Part shown: positions 1 through 5,030 of the stretch, piece after piece | Layout: each line of letters begins with the position of its first letter | Numbering within the stretch: the first letter of the stretch is position 1 | Source of the DNA: an uncultured Lachnospiraceae bacterium | GTDB taxonomy: Bacteria > Bacillota > Clostridia > Lachnospirales > Lachnospiraceae | DNA length: 14,440 nucleotides | Assembly: GCA_902782815.1 (NCBI GenBank) | Contig: CACZOS010000065.1 | Span: 1 to 14,440, forward strand | Direction of reading: 5' to 3' | Program-made: the position numbers and the translations under genes | Notes under the pieces: generated by a model | What the model was told of the DNA's origin: nothing | The model's database searches: none | Seen by the model: the letters and a program-made list of their open reading frames with translations, nothing else

Positions 1-708
1 AATATTTGTAAAGTAACCTATCTGGATCACAGCGGCTTCCTGGTGGAGACAGAAAACCGCTATCTCCTCTTTGACTTCTGGAAAGGGGAACTTCCGGCTC
101 TGAGCTATGAGAAACCCCTCTATATCTTTGCATCTCATGTCCATCGGGACCACTATCACCGAAGGATCTTCAAGCTGGAGAACTCCTGCAGAAAAGTGTC
201 CTACATCCTGTCCTTTGACATACAGGAGTCAGACAATTCATGGAAAAAGGCGGATCATATTCTGATGGTCTGGCCTGATCAGGAATATGAGATGGAAGAT
301 CTTCAGATTGAGACCCTGAAATCCACGGATGAGGGAGTGGCCTTTATCGTTAAAACTGACGGTCTGGCCATCTACCACGCCGGAGATCTCCACTGGTGGG
401 AGTTTGCCGACAGGGAGGAAGAGAGAAATCAGACCAATATCCGTAATTACCGGGAGGAGATCGGGAAGATTGCCGGCAGAAGATTTGATATTGCCTTTGT
501 GGTGCTGGATCCCCGCCAGGGGGACCAGTGGGAAAAGGGCATGGATCTTTTCCTGTCCCGGGCAGGAGCACGATATGTATTCCCTATGCATTTCTGGGGT
601 GACTACAGTCTGGTGACCAGATACAAGAGGAACAACCAGCTCAAATTTGTTACCAGTGAGATCATGGAGATCAGCAGACCGGGTCAGGAATTCACCCTGA
701 AAGTATAA
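1..708 (+). CDS. MBL-fold metal-dependent hydrolase, 5' end missing
   Basis: The frame is open from the first base of the window, so the true start lies outside. An internal GTG at 43 is not credible as the start, because the residues before it (KVTYLDHSGFLVE) form the usual first beta strands of the metallo-beta-lactamase fold. Visible: 235 residues and a stop. Metal-binding residues are present: the HxHxDH motif as HVHRDH at visible residues 46-51, an Asp in YHAGD (129) and a His in FPMHFWGDY (197). This resembles the small stand-alone MBL hydrolases common in Clostridia, probably binding two metal ions; the substrate cannot be told from sequence. The gene is followed by the promoter of the HPr-like gene, so the two are probably transcribed separately, although no clear terminator lies between them. 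The family call is firm and the function unknown. Confidence 0.88.
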   Translation, partial: NICKVTYLDHSGFLVETENRYLLFDFWKGELPALSYEKPLYIFASHVHRDHYHRRIFKLENSCRKVSYILSFDIQESDNSWKKADHILMVWPDQEYEMEDLQIETLKSTDEGVAFIVKTDGLAIYHAGDLHWWEFADREEERNQTNIRNYREEIGKIAGRRFDIAFVVLDPRQGDQWEKGMDLFLSRAGARYVFPMHFWGDYSLVTRYKRNNQLKFVTSEIMEISRPGQEFTLKV

Positions 709-734
709 GCAGGACTCCTGTACAGCCAATTCCA

Positions 735-763
735 TTGAATCCACGGACTGTCTGTGCTATAAT
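735..763 (+). promoter_or_regulatory. Sigma-A promoter of the HPr-like gene
   Basis: A -35 box TTGAAT (735-740) and a perfect -10 box TATAAT (758-763) are separated by 17 nt. The bases before the -10 give TGC, an extended -10 (TGnTATAAT). Transcription would start near 770, leaving a leader of about 45 nt before the HPr-like start codon at 815. This is one of the best promoter matches in the window and suggests strong constitutive expression. Confidence 0.8.
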
Positions 764-814
764 CAAAAAAGGGGAAGGCAATTAAAAGGAATTTTTGGGA
801 GGGTGAGCACTACT

Positions 815-1093
815 ATGGTTCGAGCGGAACTGACTATTGAAACAACGCAGGGTATCCATCTGGCCCCGGCCAATCTGATTGCCGAAACTGCGGACAGATT
901 CAAGTCTCAGATACATTTCAAGACAGAGTATATGGATATCAATGCAAAAAGCATTATCAATATTGTGGGGGGAACCCTGCGCAAAGGGGATAAGATCCTC
1001 TGTGTCTGCAACGGGCCGGACGAGAAGGAGGCCCTGGAAGCCATGAAAGACCTGCTGTCACAGGATCTGGACCAGATACTGACGGATAAATAA
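815..1093 (+). CDS. HPr-like PTS phosphocarrier protein, variant active site
   Basis: HPr passes phosphate from enzyme I to sugar-specific PTS components in the cytoplasm and, in Bacillota, is also phosphorylated on Ser46 by HPr kinase for carbon catabolite control. This 92-residue protein has HPr length and fold signature. With the ATG at 815 the key residues fall exactly on canonical numbers: His15 in GIHLAPA and Ser46 in AKSIIN. A GTG at 803 would add four residues, but 815 is preferred because of this numbering and the GGGAGGG at 797-803 upstream. The active-site loop is unusual: canonical GxHARPA reads GIHLAPA, so Arg17 is Ala and residue 16 is Leu. The Ser46 region also differs (Asn49 where Gly is usual). 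Arg17 normally stabilises the phosphohistidine, so classical phosphotransfer may be impaired. It could be a regulatory paralogue, functionally like Crh, rather than the main HPr. No ptsI gene is beside it. Confidence 0.85.
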   Translation: MVRAELTIETTQGIHLAPANLIAETADRFKSQIHFKTEYMDINAKSIINIVGGTLRKGDKILCVCNGPDEKEALEAMKDLLSQDLDQILTDK

Positions 1094-1115
1094 AACATGA
1101 TCACCGGATTTTGTC

Positions 1116-1171
1116 AGGATGAATAACCCGGGCTGCCGCATATCTGTGCGAAAGCCCGGGTTATTCATCCT
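1116..1171. terminator. Bidirectional hairpin between convergent genes
   Basis: A perfect 19-bp inverted repeat has arms 1116-1134 and 1153-1171. The 18-nt loop can form 4 more pairs (1137-1140 with 1147-1150). The core is CCCGGGCT/AGCCCGGG, flanked by A/T-rich arms that provide a partial U-tract in either direction. It sits 22 nt after the HPr-like stop codon, and its right arm covers the stop codon and last codons of the minus-strand phosphoesterase gene. It probably ends transcription from both sides. There is no long uninterrupted T-run, so efficiency is uncertain. Confidence 0.7.
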
Positions 1172-1833
1172 TTATCCAGCCTGTTCAGGATGCCCTCCAT
1201 ATCAATGCCCGGATGGGTAAGATACATCCGTGTACTTTCCCGGGATACATCCGTGGACAGGTTATGCTTTTTTGCGATTGCCTCAACGGATTTTCCGGCT
1301 TCAAGGTCTTTCATTACAGCAGGAAGTCTTTCGGCGATTTCCTGCCGGTTTTCTTTTTTACCTGAGGGGAGCTGCTTATGGGGGATCAGGATTTTCTCCA
1401 CAGAGTATTCTCCGGGCTTATCCCCAACATGAAGGATGGCCAGGGTGATCTCCTGATGAAATCTTCTGGGACCACAGCTGCCCGGATTGAGATAGAGCAT
1501 CCCCCCAATCTTTTTCTCCTCATATCTGTGGGAATGGCCATAAATGATCAGGTCTGTATTCAGCAGATTTTCCGGTATATATTTCTTGTTATGGACCATG
1601 AATATATGCAGACCGCATATTACTCCACGGAATGTTTCCGGGATGTCCTTTGCCCACTCCTTATCATTGTTGCCGCGGACAACGATTACCGGGGCGATGG
1701 TATTCAGCCGGTCCAGTATGCTTTTCTTATTGATATCCCCTCCATGGAGGATGTATTCACAGCCTTGAAGAGTTTCCAGGACTTCCGGCCGGAGAAGCCC
1801 GTGGGTGTCTGATAATATTCCGATCTTATGCAT
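1165..1833 (-). CDS. YfcE/MJ0936-type metallophosphoesterase with C-terminal extension
   Basis: Residues 1-155 match the small calcineurin-like phosphoesterases of the YfcE/MJ0936 group. Metal-ligand motifs appear in order: SDTHG with Asp9 and His11, GGD with Asp33, RGNND with Asn55, His81, and GHSH at 99-102 (His100, His102). Such enzymes hydrolyse phosphodiesters with Mn or Ni; the natural substrate is generally unknown. The family is usually about 155-180 residues, whereas this protein has 222. The extra tail (about 156-222) is charged and includes a helix-turn-helix-like stretch (SVEAIAKKHNLS, about 182-193). The ATG is 5 nt after the YihY stop codon and has only a weak Shine-Dalgarno sequence, so translation is probably coupled to yihY. 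The 3' end lies inside the shared hairpin. The catalytic class is firm; substrate and tail function are unknown. Confidence 0.88.
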   Translation of the reverse strand: MHKIGILSDTHGLLRPEVLETLQGCEYILHGGDINKKSILDRLNTIAPVIVVRGNNDKEWAKDIPETFRGVICGLHIFMVHNKKYIPENLLNTDLIIYGHSHRYEEKKIGGMLYLNPGSCGPRRFHQEITLAILHVGDKPGEYSVEKILIPHKQLPSGKKENRQEIAERLPAVMKDLEAGKSVEAIAKKHNLSTDVSRESTRMYLTHPGIDMEGILNRLDKG

Positions 1834-1838
1834 GATGT

Positions 1839-2813
1839 TTATTCCACTGCTTCTTCAGCTTTCTGCTTTGTCAGCATCTCACTCTCGGTAAGGATCTCTT
1901 TCTCCCTCTCCCTTCTGATCTTCCGAAGGTTCGGCCGCAGGATCCGGATCAGGGTGTGGTAATTCTTTTTATTTTCCAGGAAATAATTCACCTCGGCTCC
2001 GTAAAAGACCATGGACATACAGAAATACATCCAGGTCAAAAGGATCATGATACCGGCCATGCTTCCGTAGATGTAGGTAAAGTTACTGAAATTATCCACA
2101 TAGAAGGCGCAGAGCTTGGAGACGATGATCCAGCCGAGGGAAGCCACGATGGCCCCCGGATACTGCTTCCAGAAGTTACTTTTTCTTCCGGGAATAAAAC
2201 GGTAGATCCACATAAAGATCACCACCAGGACCAGGAAGGTGACGATGGAACCCCGGTTGATCAGCAGTGCCACTATGGGTTCCAGGAAAGGAAAATGTAC
2301 ACTGATGAATACAAGAAGCTGATTGCTGAAGACCCATAGGATCAGCATGGCCACGATAACCACGGTAAACAGCAGGGTATAGAGGATACTGAAAAATCTC
2401 AGTACAAAGAAATTCCGGTCATCCTCGATGTCGTAGACCGAGTTCAGGCCCTTAACGATGGAATAGATCCCCTTGGAGGAGGACCAGAGGGCCAGAATGA
2501 TGGATATGGTAAATACAGTGTAGCCGGTCTTATGATAGATTTCATTGATGATACCCTCGATCAGGGAATCACTCTCGAAAGAGATGAGTTCTGTCAGGAT
2601 ATGCTGGATGTCCCCCTTGGTAAAAGGCAGATATTTGGCCAGGGTCAGAAAAAAGATCATAAAAGGGATGAAGGACAGAAGGATGAAAAAGGCGGACATG
2701 GCCCCGAAGGCCGTGATGTGATCTTCGTTGCATTTCTTGGTGAAATCGAAGATCAGCTGGCCCAGGTCCTTCAATCTTCTTTTGGGAATGTATTTCTTTA
2801 ACTCTGAGAGCAT
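1839..2813 (-). CDS. YihY/virulence factor BrkB family membrane protein
   Basis: This 324-residue integral membrane protein shows the YihY/BrkB pattern of about six transmembrane helices. Family hallmarks are AFGAMSAFFILLSFIPF near the N-terminus, LWSSSKGIYSIVKGLN in the middle and SNFTYIYGSMAGIMILLTWMYF near the C-terminus. The family was once misnamed ribonuclease BN; its function is unsettled, with proposals including transport and envelope roles. The C-terminal tail (about 290-324) is cytoplasmic and highly charged. The start was set at the ATG at 2813 because GGAGG (2820-2824) stands 6 nt upstream. A longer in-frame version beginning at 2894 would be encoded by the 6S RNA and its terminator, and its extra 27 residues are not family-like. 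The gene lies just downstream of the 6S terminator and is followed after 5 nt by the phosphoesterase gene, probably as one transcript. Confidence 0.88.
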   Translation of the reverse strand: MLSELKKYIPKRRLKDLGQLIFDFTKKCNEDHITAFGAMSAFFILLSFIPFMIFFLTLAKYLPFTKGDIQHILTELISFESDSLIEGIINEIYHKTGYTVFTISIILALWSSSKGIYSIVKGLNSVYDIEDDRNFFVLRFFSILYTLLFTVVIVAMLILWVFSNQLLVFISVHFPFLEPIVALLINRGSIVTFLVLVVIFMWIYRFIPGRKSNFWKQYPGAIVASLGWIIVSKLCAFYVDNFSNFTYIYGSMAGIMILLTWMYFCMSMVFYGAEVNYFLENKKNYHTLIRILRPNLRKIRREREKEILTESEMLTKQKAEEAVE

Positions 2814-2819
2814 AAAATA

Positions 2820-2824
2820 CCTCC
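2820..2824 (-). promoter_or_regulatory. Ribosome binding site that fixes the YihY start
   Basis: GGAGG on the minus strand lies 6 nt before the ATG at 2813. It is only 5 nt downstream of the U-run of the 6S RNA terminator, so the translation start cannot be further upstream without entering the non-coding RNA. Confidence 0.8.
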
Positions 2825-2829
2825 GGAAT

Positions 2830-2860
2830 AAAAAAGCCGTCCCATACAAGATGAGACGGC
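2830..2860 (-). terminator. Intrinsic terminator of the 6S RNA
   Basis: On the minus strand a 10-bp stem GCCGUCUCAU/AUGGGACGGC (one G-U pair) closes a 5-nt loop CUUGU and is followed directly by six U residues (2835-2830). This is a textbook Rho-independent terminator. It ends the 6S transcript immediately before the yihY ribosome binding site, so yihY needs read-through or a promoter that I could not place. Confidence 0.9.
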
Positions 2861-3048
2861 AGAACAGTCTTACCCGAAATGCCTTATCTTGCATTTTGAG
2901 TCCTAGCCCGAGCTAGGTGGGTAACCGCAATCCCTTTCCTGACTTCCTCCGATAAGAAAATGAGGCCTGTCATTCCGTCGATAATCTAGGTTTCCCTTAT
3001 TCAAAAATGTAGGTTCAAAATAACAAGACCTTGTCGAACATTCCAGGC
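2830..3048 (-). ncRNA. ssrS: 6S RNA (regulator of sigma-A RNA polymerase)
   Basis: 6S RNA mimics an open promoter and binds the housekeeping RNA polymerase holoenzyme. Recognition rests on the 3' side of the central bubble. The minus strand reads GCGGUUACCCACC, then a perfect 6-bp hairpin CCUAGC-UCGG-GCUAGG (2917-2902), then ACUCAAAAUGCAAG. This parallels the E. coli 6S order GCGGUUGGUGAGC, small hairpin, CCUUAAAACUGCGA. UUGC (2930-2927) pairs with GCAA (2892-2889) to frame this element. The RNA ends pair: GUCUUGUU (3029-3022) with GGUAAGAC (2873-2866), and the apical arm includes CCUC/GAGG. The boundaries come from the predicted promoter and terminator; the mature RNA may be shorter (about 3035-2862). 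The alternative, a cis-regulatory leader of yihY, is less likely given the E. coli-like motif order. The call is from memory of the family, not a covariance search. Confidence 0.8.
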
Positions 3049-3054
3049 TATGAT

Positions 3055-3082
3055 GTTATATTAAATATAAATGATGCGACAA
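3055..3082 (-). promoter_or_regulatory. Candidate promoter of the 6S RNA
   Basis: On the minus strand TTGTCG (3082-3077) and TATAAC (3060-3055) are separated by 16 nt of very A/T-rich sequence. Initiation would fall near 3048. A TTGACA at 3108-3103, overlapping the DUF5662 stop codon, has no -10 box at a workable distance and was not used. Confidence 0.55.
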
Positions 3083-3104
3083 GATAATACAAGGGAAATA
3101 TTTG

Positions 3105-3680
3105 TCAATCCAGGACCAGTTTATGGTCGATCACATGATAATCTCTGTTGATATTCTTAAGCAAAGTGTGCTTCATGTAGGATACCAGAGCATCCTCCCC
3201 CTTTTCCGCCAGTATGGTCAGGAGGAATTGGGTAAGGAAATCCGTCTCCTTGTCGACCATCAGGATGTTATGCCCCCGCATGTAGTAGTCCAGGGCGCTT
3301 CTGTCCCGATAGGCATCCTTCTGATAGTTTTTACAGGCACAGATCCGGTCGATGACCATCTCTGCCACGTATCGTTTGGGCATTTTCATGCCCACCCAGC
3401 CTTCTCCGGGAACAGGGCTCAAGTCGATCCAGTATTCCAGATGATGAGGGTTTATCCCCTTATGGTGGAGCCATCCACGGGAGACCCGGTGTAGTTTTTT
3501 CTCCATGTTATAAGGACTCTTATCACCCTGGTAATAACGGATACCCGGAAGGAATTCCCTGGGATGGTACTTGGACAGGTCGTGGAGGAGTCCCTGTCTG
3601 TAGAGGCCTACCCGGAAACACATACGTGTCACCAGCATCTTATGATGGTTGATGGTTTTCAGATGTCCCCTTATATTCAT
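3105..3680 (-). CDS. DUF5662 family protein, HD-domain-like
   Basis: A 191-residue cytoplasmic protein matching the DUF5662 type found widely in gut Clostridia. The pattern of possible metal ligands resembles the HD phosphohydrolase superfamily: His12/His13 in NHHK, His33-Asp34 in GLLHDLSKYHPREF, His72-His73 in WLHHKG with His79/His80 and Trp84 just after, and Asp111 in VAEMVIDRICA. The spacing H...HD...HH...D fits an all-helical metal-dependent hydrolase, but no substrate is known to me. The start at 3680 has GGGGAGG upstream (spacing about 9-10 nt) and a promoter at 3733-3761. The stop codon lies about 57 nt before the predicted 6S start, with no terminator in between, so read-through into the 6S gene is possible. 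The family call is reasonably sure; hydrolase activity is an inference. Confidence 0.75.
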   Translation of the reverse strand: MNIRGHLKTINHHKMLVTRMCFRVGLYRQGLLHDLSKYHPREFLPGIRYYQGDKSPYNMEKKLHRVSRGWLHHKGINPHHLEYWIDLSPVPGEGWVGMKMPKRYVAEMVIDRICACKNYQKDAYRDRSALDYYMRGHNILMVDKETDFLTQFLLTILAEKGEDALVSYMKHTLLKNINRDYHVIDHKLVLD

Positions 3681-3732
3681 GAAAATGAATCCTCCCCATT
3701 CACGGTCTGTCTCTTATCTGTTTCGCAATAAT

Positions 3733-3761
3733 ATAGTACTACGTTCCGTCTTTTTACGCAA
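3733..3761 (-). promoter_or_regulatory. Candidate promoter of the DUF5662 gene
   Basis: On the minus strand TTGCGT (3761-3756) and TACTAT (3738-3733) are 17 nt apart. It is back to back with the pheS promoter, whose -35 box starts at 3792, so the region between about 3730 and 3820 is a divergent promoter pair. Confidence 0.55.
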
Positions 3762-3791
3762 GAAATCCCTTTGTTTTTCCCTAGAAATAAG

Positions 3792-3820
3792 TTGACTTAT
3801 TCACGGCTCTTTGCTAAAAT
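3792..3820 (+). promoter_or_regulatory. Promoter of the pheST-queA-ktrBA operon
   Basis: TTGACT (3792-3797) and TAAAAT (3815-3820) are separated by 17 nt, with TGC before the -10 giving an extended -10. Initiation is expected near 3827, producing a leader of about 170 nt before the pheS start codon. Confidence 0.75.
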
Positions 3821-3862
3821 ATTGGAGATTATGTGTAACTATGCAGAGCCGAAGATACAGCC

Positions 3863-3878
3863 AGGTCTGTCGGGCATG
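3863..3878 (+). repeat. 16-nt exact repeat, copy 1 (pheS leader)
   Basis: AGGTCTGTCGGGCATG occurs here inside the pheS leader structure and again at 13484-13499 in the start of the methyltransferase gene. A single direct repeat of this size in a 14-kb window is mildly unexpected but may be coincidental. Confidence 0.6.
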
Positions 3879-3939
3879 GGTTCCGGATAGTTACGGCTAT
3901 ACGTGGAAAAGGAATAGCAGGTAAAGGCAGCTGCCTCGT

Positions 3940-3966
3940 CCCTTGTTTTACAAGGGGCTTTTTCTT
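3940..3966 (+). terminator. Intrinsic terminator in the pheS leader
   Basis: The stem CCCTTGT (3940-3946) / ACAAGGG (3950-3956) with a 3-nt TTT loop is followed by GC and then TTTTTC. It lies 30 nt before the pheS ATG and behind the operon's own promoter, so it must be conditionally bypassed for pheST expression. Confidence 0.8.
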
Positions 3967-3995
3967 ATTCAATCGATATAAAAGGAGTAGATAGC

Positions 3996-5015
3996 ATGAA
4001 AGACAAGTTGGAACAGATTAAGAAGAATGCGTTGTATGCCATAGAGGCGGCCGCAACCATGGATGATCTGAATCAGGTGAGAGTGACTTTTCTGGGCAAG
4101 AAGGGAGAACTCTCCAAGCTTTTGAAGGGTATGAAGGACGTTGCTCCCGAGGACAGACCCAAGATCGGTCAGATGGTCAATGATTCCCGGGAACTTATCG
4201 AGGCCGGCCTGGAGAAGGAGAAGGAACTCATCTTCCGCAGGATCCGCGAAGAGAAGATGAAAAAAGAAGTGATCGATGTCACTTTGCCGGGGACTAAGGT
4301 AAATGTGGGTCACCGTCATCCCAACCAGATTGCCCAGGAAGACCTGGAGAGGGTGTTCGTGGGCATGGGCTATGAGGTGGTGGAAGGACCTGAGGTGGAG
4401 TACGACCGCTATAATTTCGAGCTCCTTAATATCCCCGCCAACCATCCTGCCAAGGATGAGCAGGATACCTTCTACATCACCAAAGATATCCTTCTGAGGA
4501 CCCAGACTTCTTCTGTTCAGGCCAGGATCATGGAGACCGGCCGTATGCCCATCCGTGTGGTATCTCCGGGACGGGTATTCCGGTCTGATGAGGTGGATGC
4601 CACCCATTCCCCGTCCTTCCATCAGTTTGAAGGCCTGGTGGTAGATAAGAATATCACTTTTGCCGACCTTAAGGGAACACTCCAGCAGTGGGCAAGGGAA
4701 TTTTTCGGACCGGAGACCAAGGTCAAGTTCCGTCCCCATCATTTCCCCTTCACTGAACCCAGCGCCGAGGTGGATGTAAGCTGTTTCAAGTGCGGAGGAA
4801 AGGGATGCCGGATGTGTAAGGGCAGCGGATGGATCGAGATCCTGGGCTGCGGCATGGTTCATCCTAAAGTACTGTCTGACTGCGGCATCGATCCGGAAGT
4901 CTATTCCGGTTTCGCCTTCGGTATCGGCCTTGAACGTGTCACCATGCTCAAGTACGAGATCGATGATATGCGTCTCTTATATGAAAACGATGCCAGATTC
5001 CTGAAACAGTTCTAA
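3996..5015 (+). CDS. pheS: Phenylalanyl-tRNA synthetase alpha subunit
   Basis: PheS is the catalytic subunit of the (alpha-beta)2 class II enzyme that charges tRNA-Phe in the cytoplasm. Its 339 residues match the usual bacterial length. The first 90 or so residues form the charged antiparallel coiled coil that contacts tRNA. Class II motif 2 is at about 194-213 (GRVFRSDEVDATHSPSFHQFEG) and motif 3 at 305-320 with GIGLER. Four cysteines (263, 266, 271, 274; CFKCGGKGCRMC) precede the GCGMVHP strand; this zinc-ribbon-like insert is common in Firmicute-type PheS but absent from the E. coli form. The start has AAGGAG 8 nt upstream. pheT follows after 15 nt with its own strong Shine-Dalgarno sequence. 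Expression is probably governed by the terminator-containing leader. Confidence 0.98.
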   Translation: MKDKLEQIKKNALYAIEAAATMDDLNQVRVTFLGKKGELSKLLKGMKDVAPEDRPKIGQMVNDSRELIEAGLEKEKELIFRRIREEKMKKEVIDVTLPGTKVNVGHRHPNQIAQEDLERVFVGMGYEVVEGPEVEYDRYNFELLNIPANHPAKDEQDTFYITKDILLRTQTSSVQARIMETGRMPIRVVSPGRVFRSDEVDATHSPSFHQFEGLVVDKNITFADLKGTLQQWAREFFGPETKVKFRPHHFPFTEPSAEVDVSCFKCGGKGCRMCKGSGWIEILGCGMVHPKVLSDCGIDPEVYSGFAFGIGLERVTMLKYEIDDMRLLYENDARFLKQF

Positions 5016-5030
5016 GGAGGGAGAAGACTG

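Larger units (their letters stand above)
3827..3970 (+). promoter_or_regulatory. Structured leader of pheS, class unidentified
   Basis: The transcript leader contains a perfect 8-bp closing stem GTAACTAT (3835-3842) / ATAGTTAC (3887-3894). Inside it ACAG/CTGT (3857-3860 with 3867-3870) and GAGCC/GGTTC (3846-3850 with 3879-3883) can pair. A 10-nt palindrome GGCAGCTGCC (3926-3935) and an intrinsic terminator follow. Terminator plus upstream structure before an aminoacyl-tRNA synthetase gene suggests attenuation. The terminator arm (CTCGTCCCTTG) resembles those of T-box leaders, but the T-box core AGGGTGG and ACCGCG are absent. No Phe codons occur in the two short ORFs starting at 3831 and 3841. 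I do not recognise a known riboswitch. An independent small RNA ending at the terminator is the alternative. Confidence 0.55.

Noticed and set aside
43..45. GTG as the start codon of the MBL-fold gene
   Set aside because: The frame continues upstream to the window edge with typical MBL N-terminal sequence and there is no Shine-Dalgarno sequence before 43.
2814..2894. N-terminal extension of YihY by 27 residues
   Set aside because: These codons are the 6S RNA 3' end, its terminator and the ribosome binding site of the ATG at 2813; the residues do not resemble the family.
3831..3924. Two short ORFs in the pheS leader (19 codons from 3831; 27 codons from 3841) as a Phe-codon attenuator peptide
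   Set aside because: Neither contains a Phe codon. The only Shine-Dalgarno-like GGAG (3824-3827) lies at or before the predicted transcription start, so neither is likely to be translated as a classical leader peptide.
3827..3970. Canonical T-box riboswitch before pheS
   Set aside because: The terminator arm looks T-box-like, but AGGGTGG and ACCGCG are missing and the roughly 113 nt before the terminator are short for stem I plus linker.
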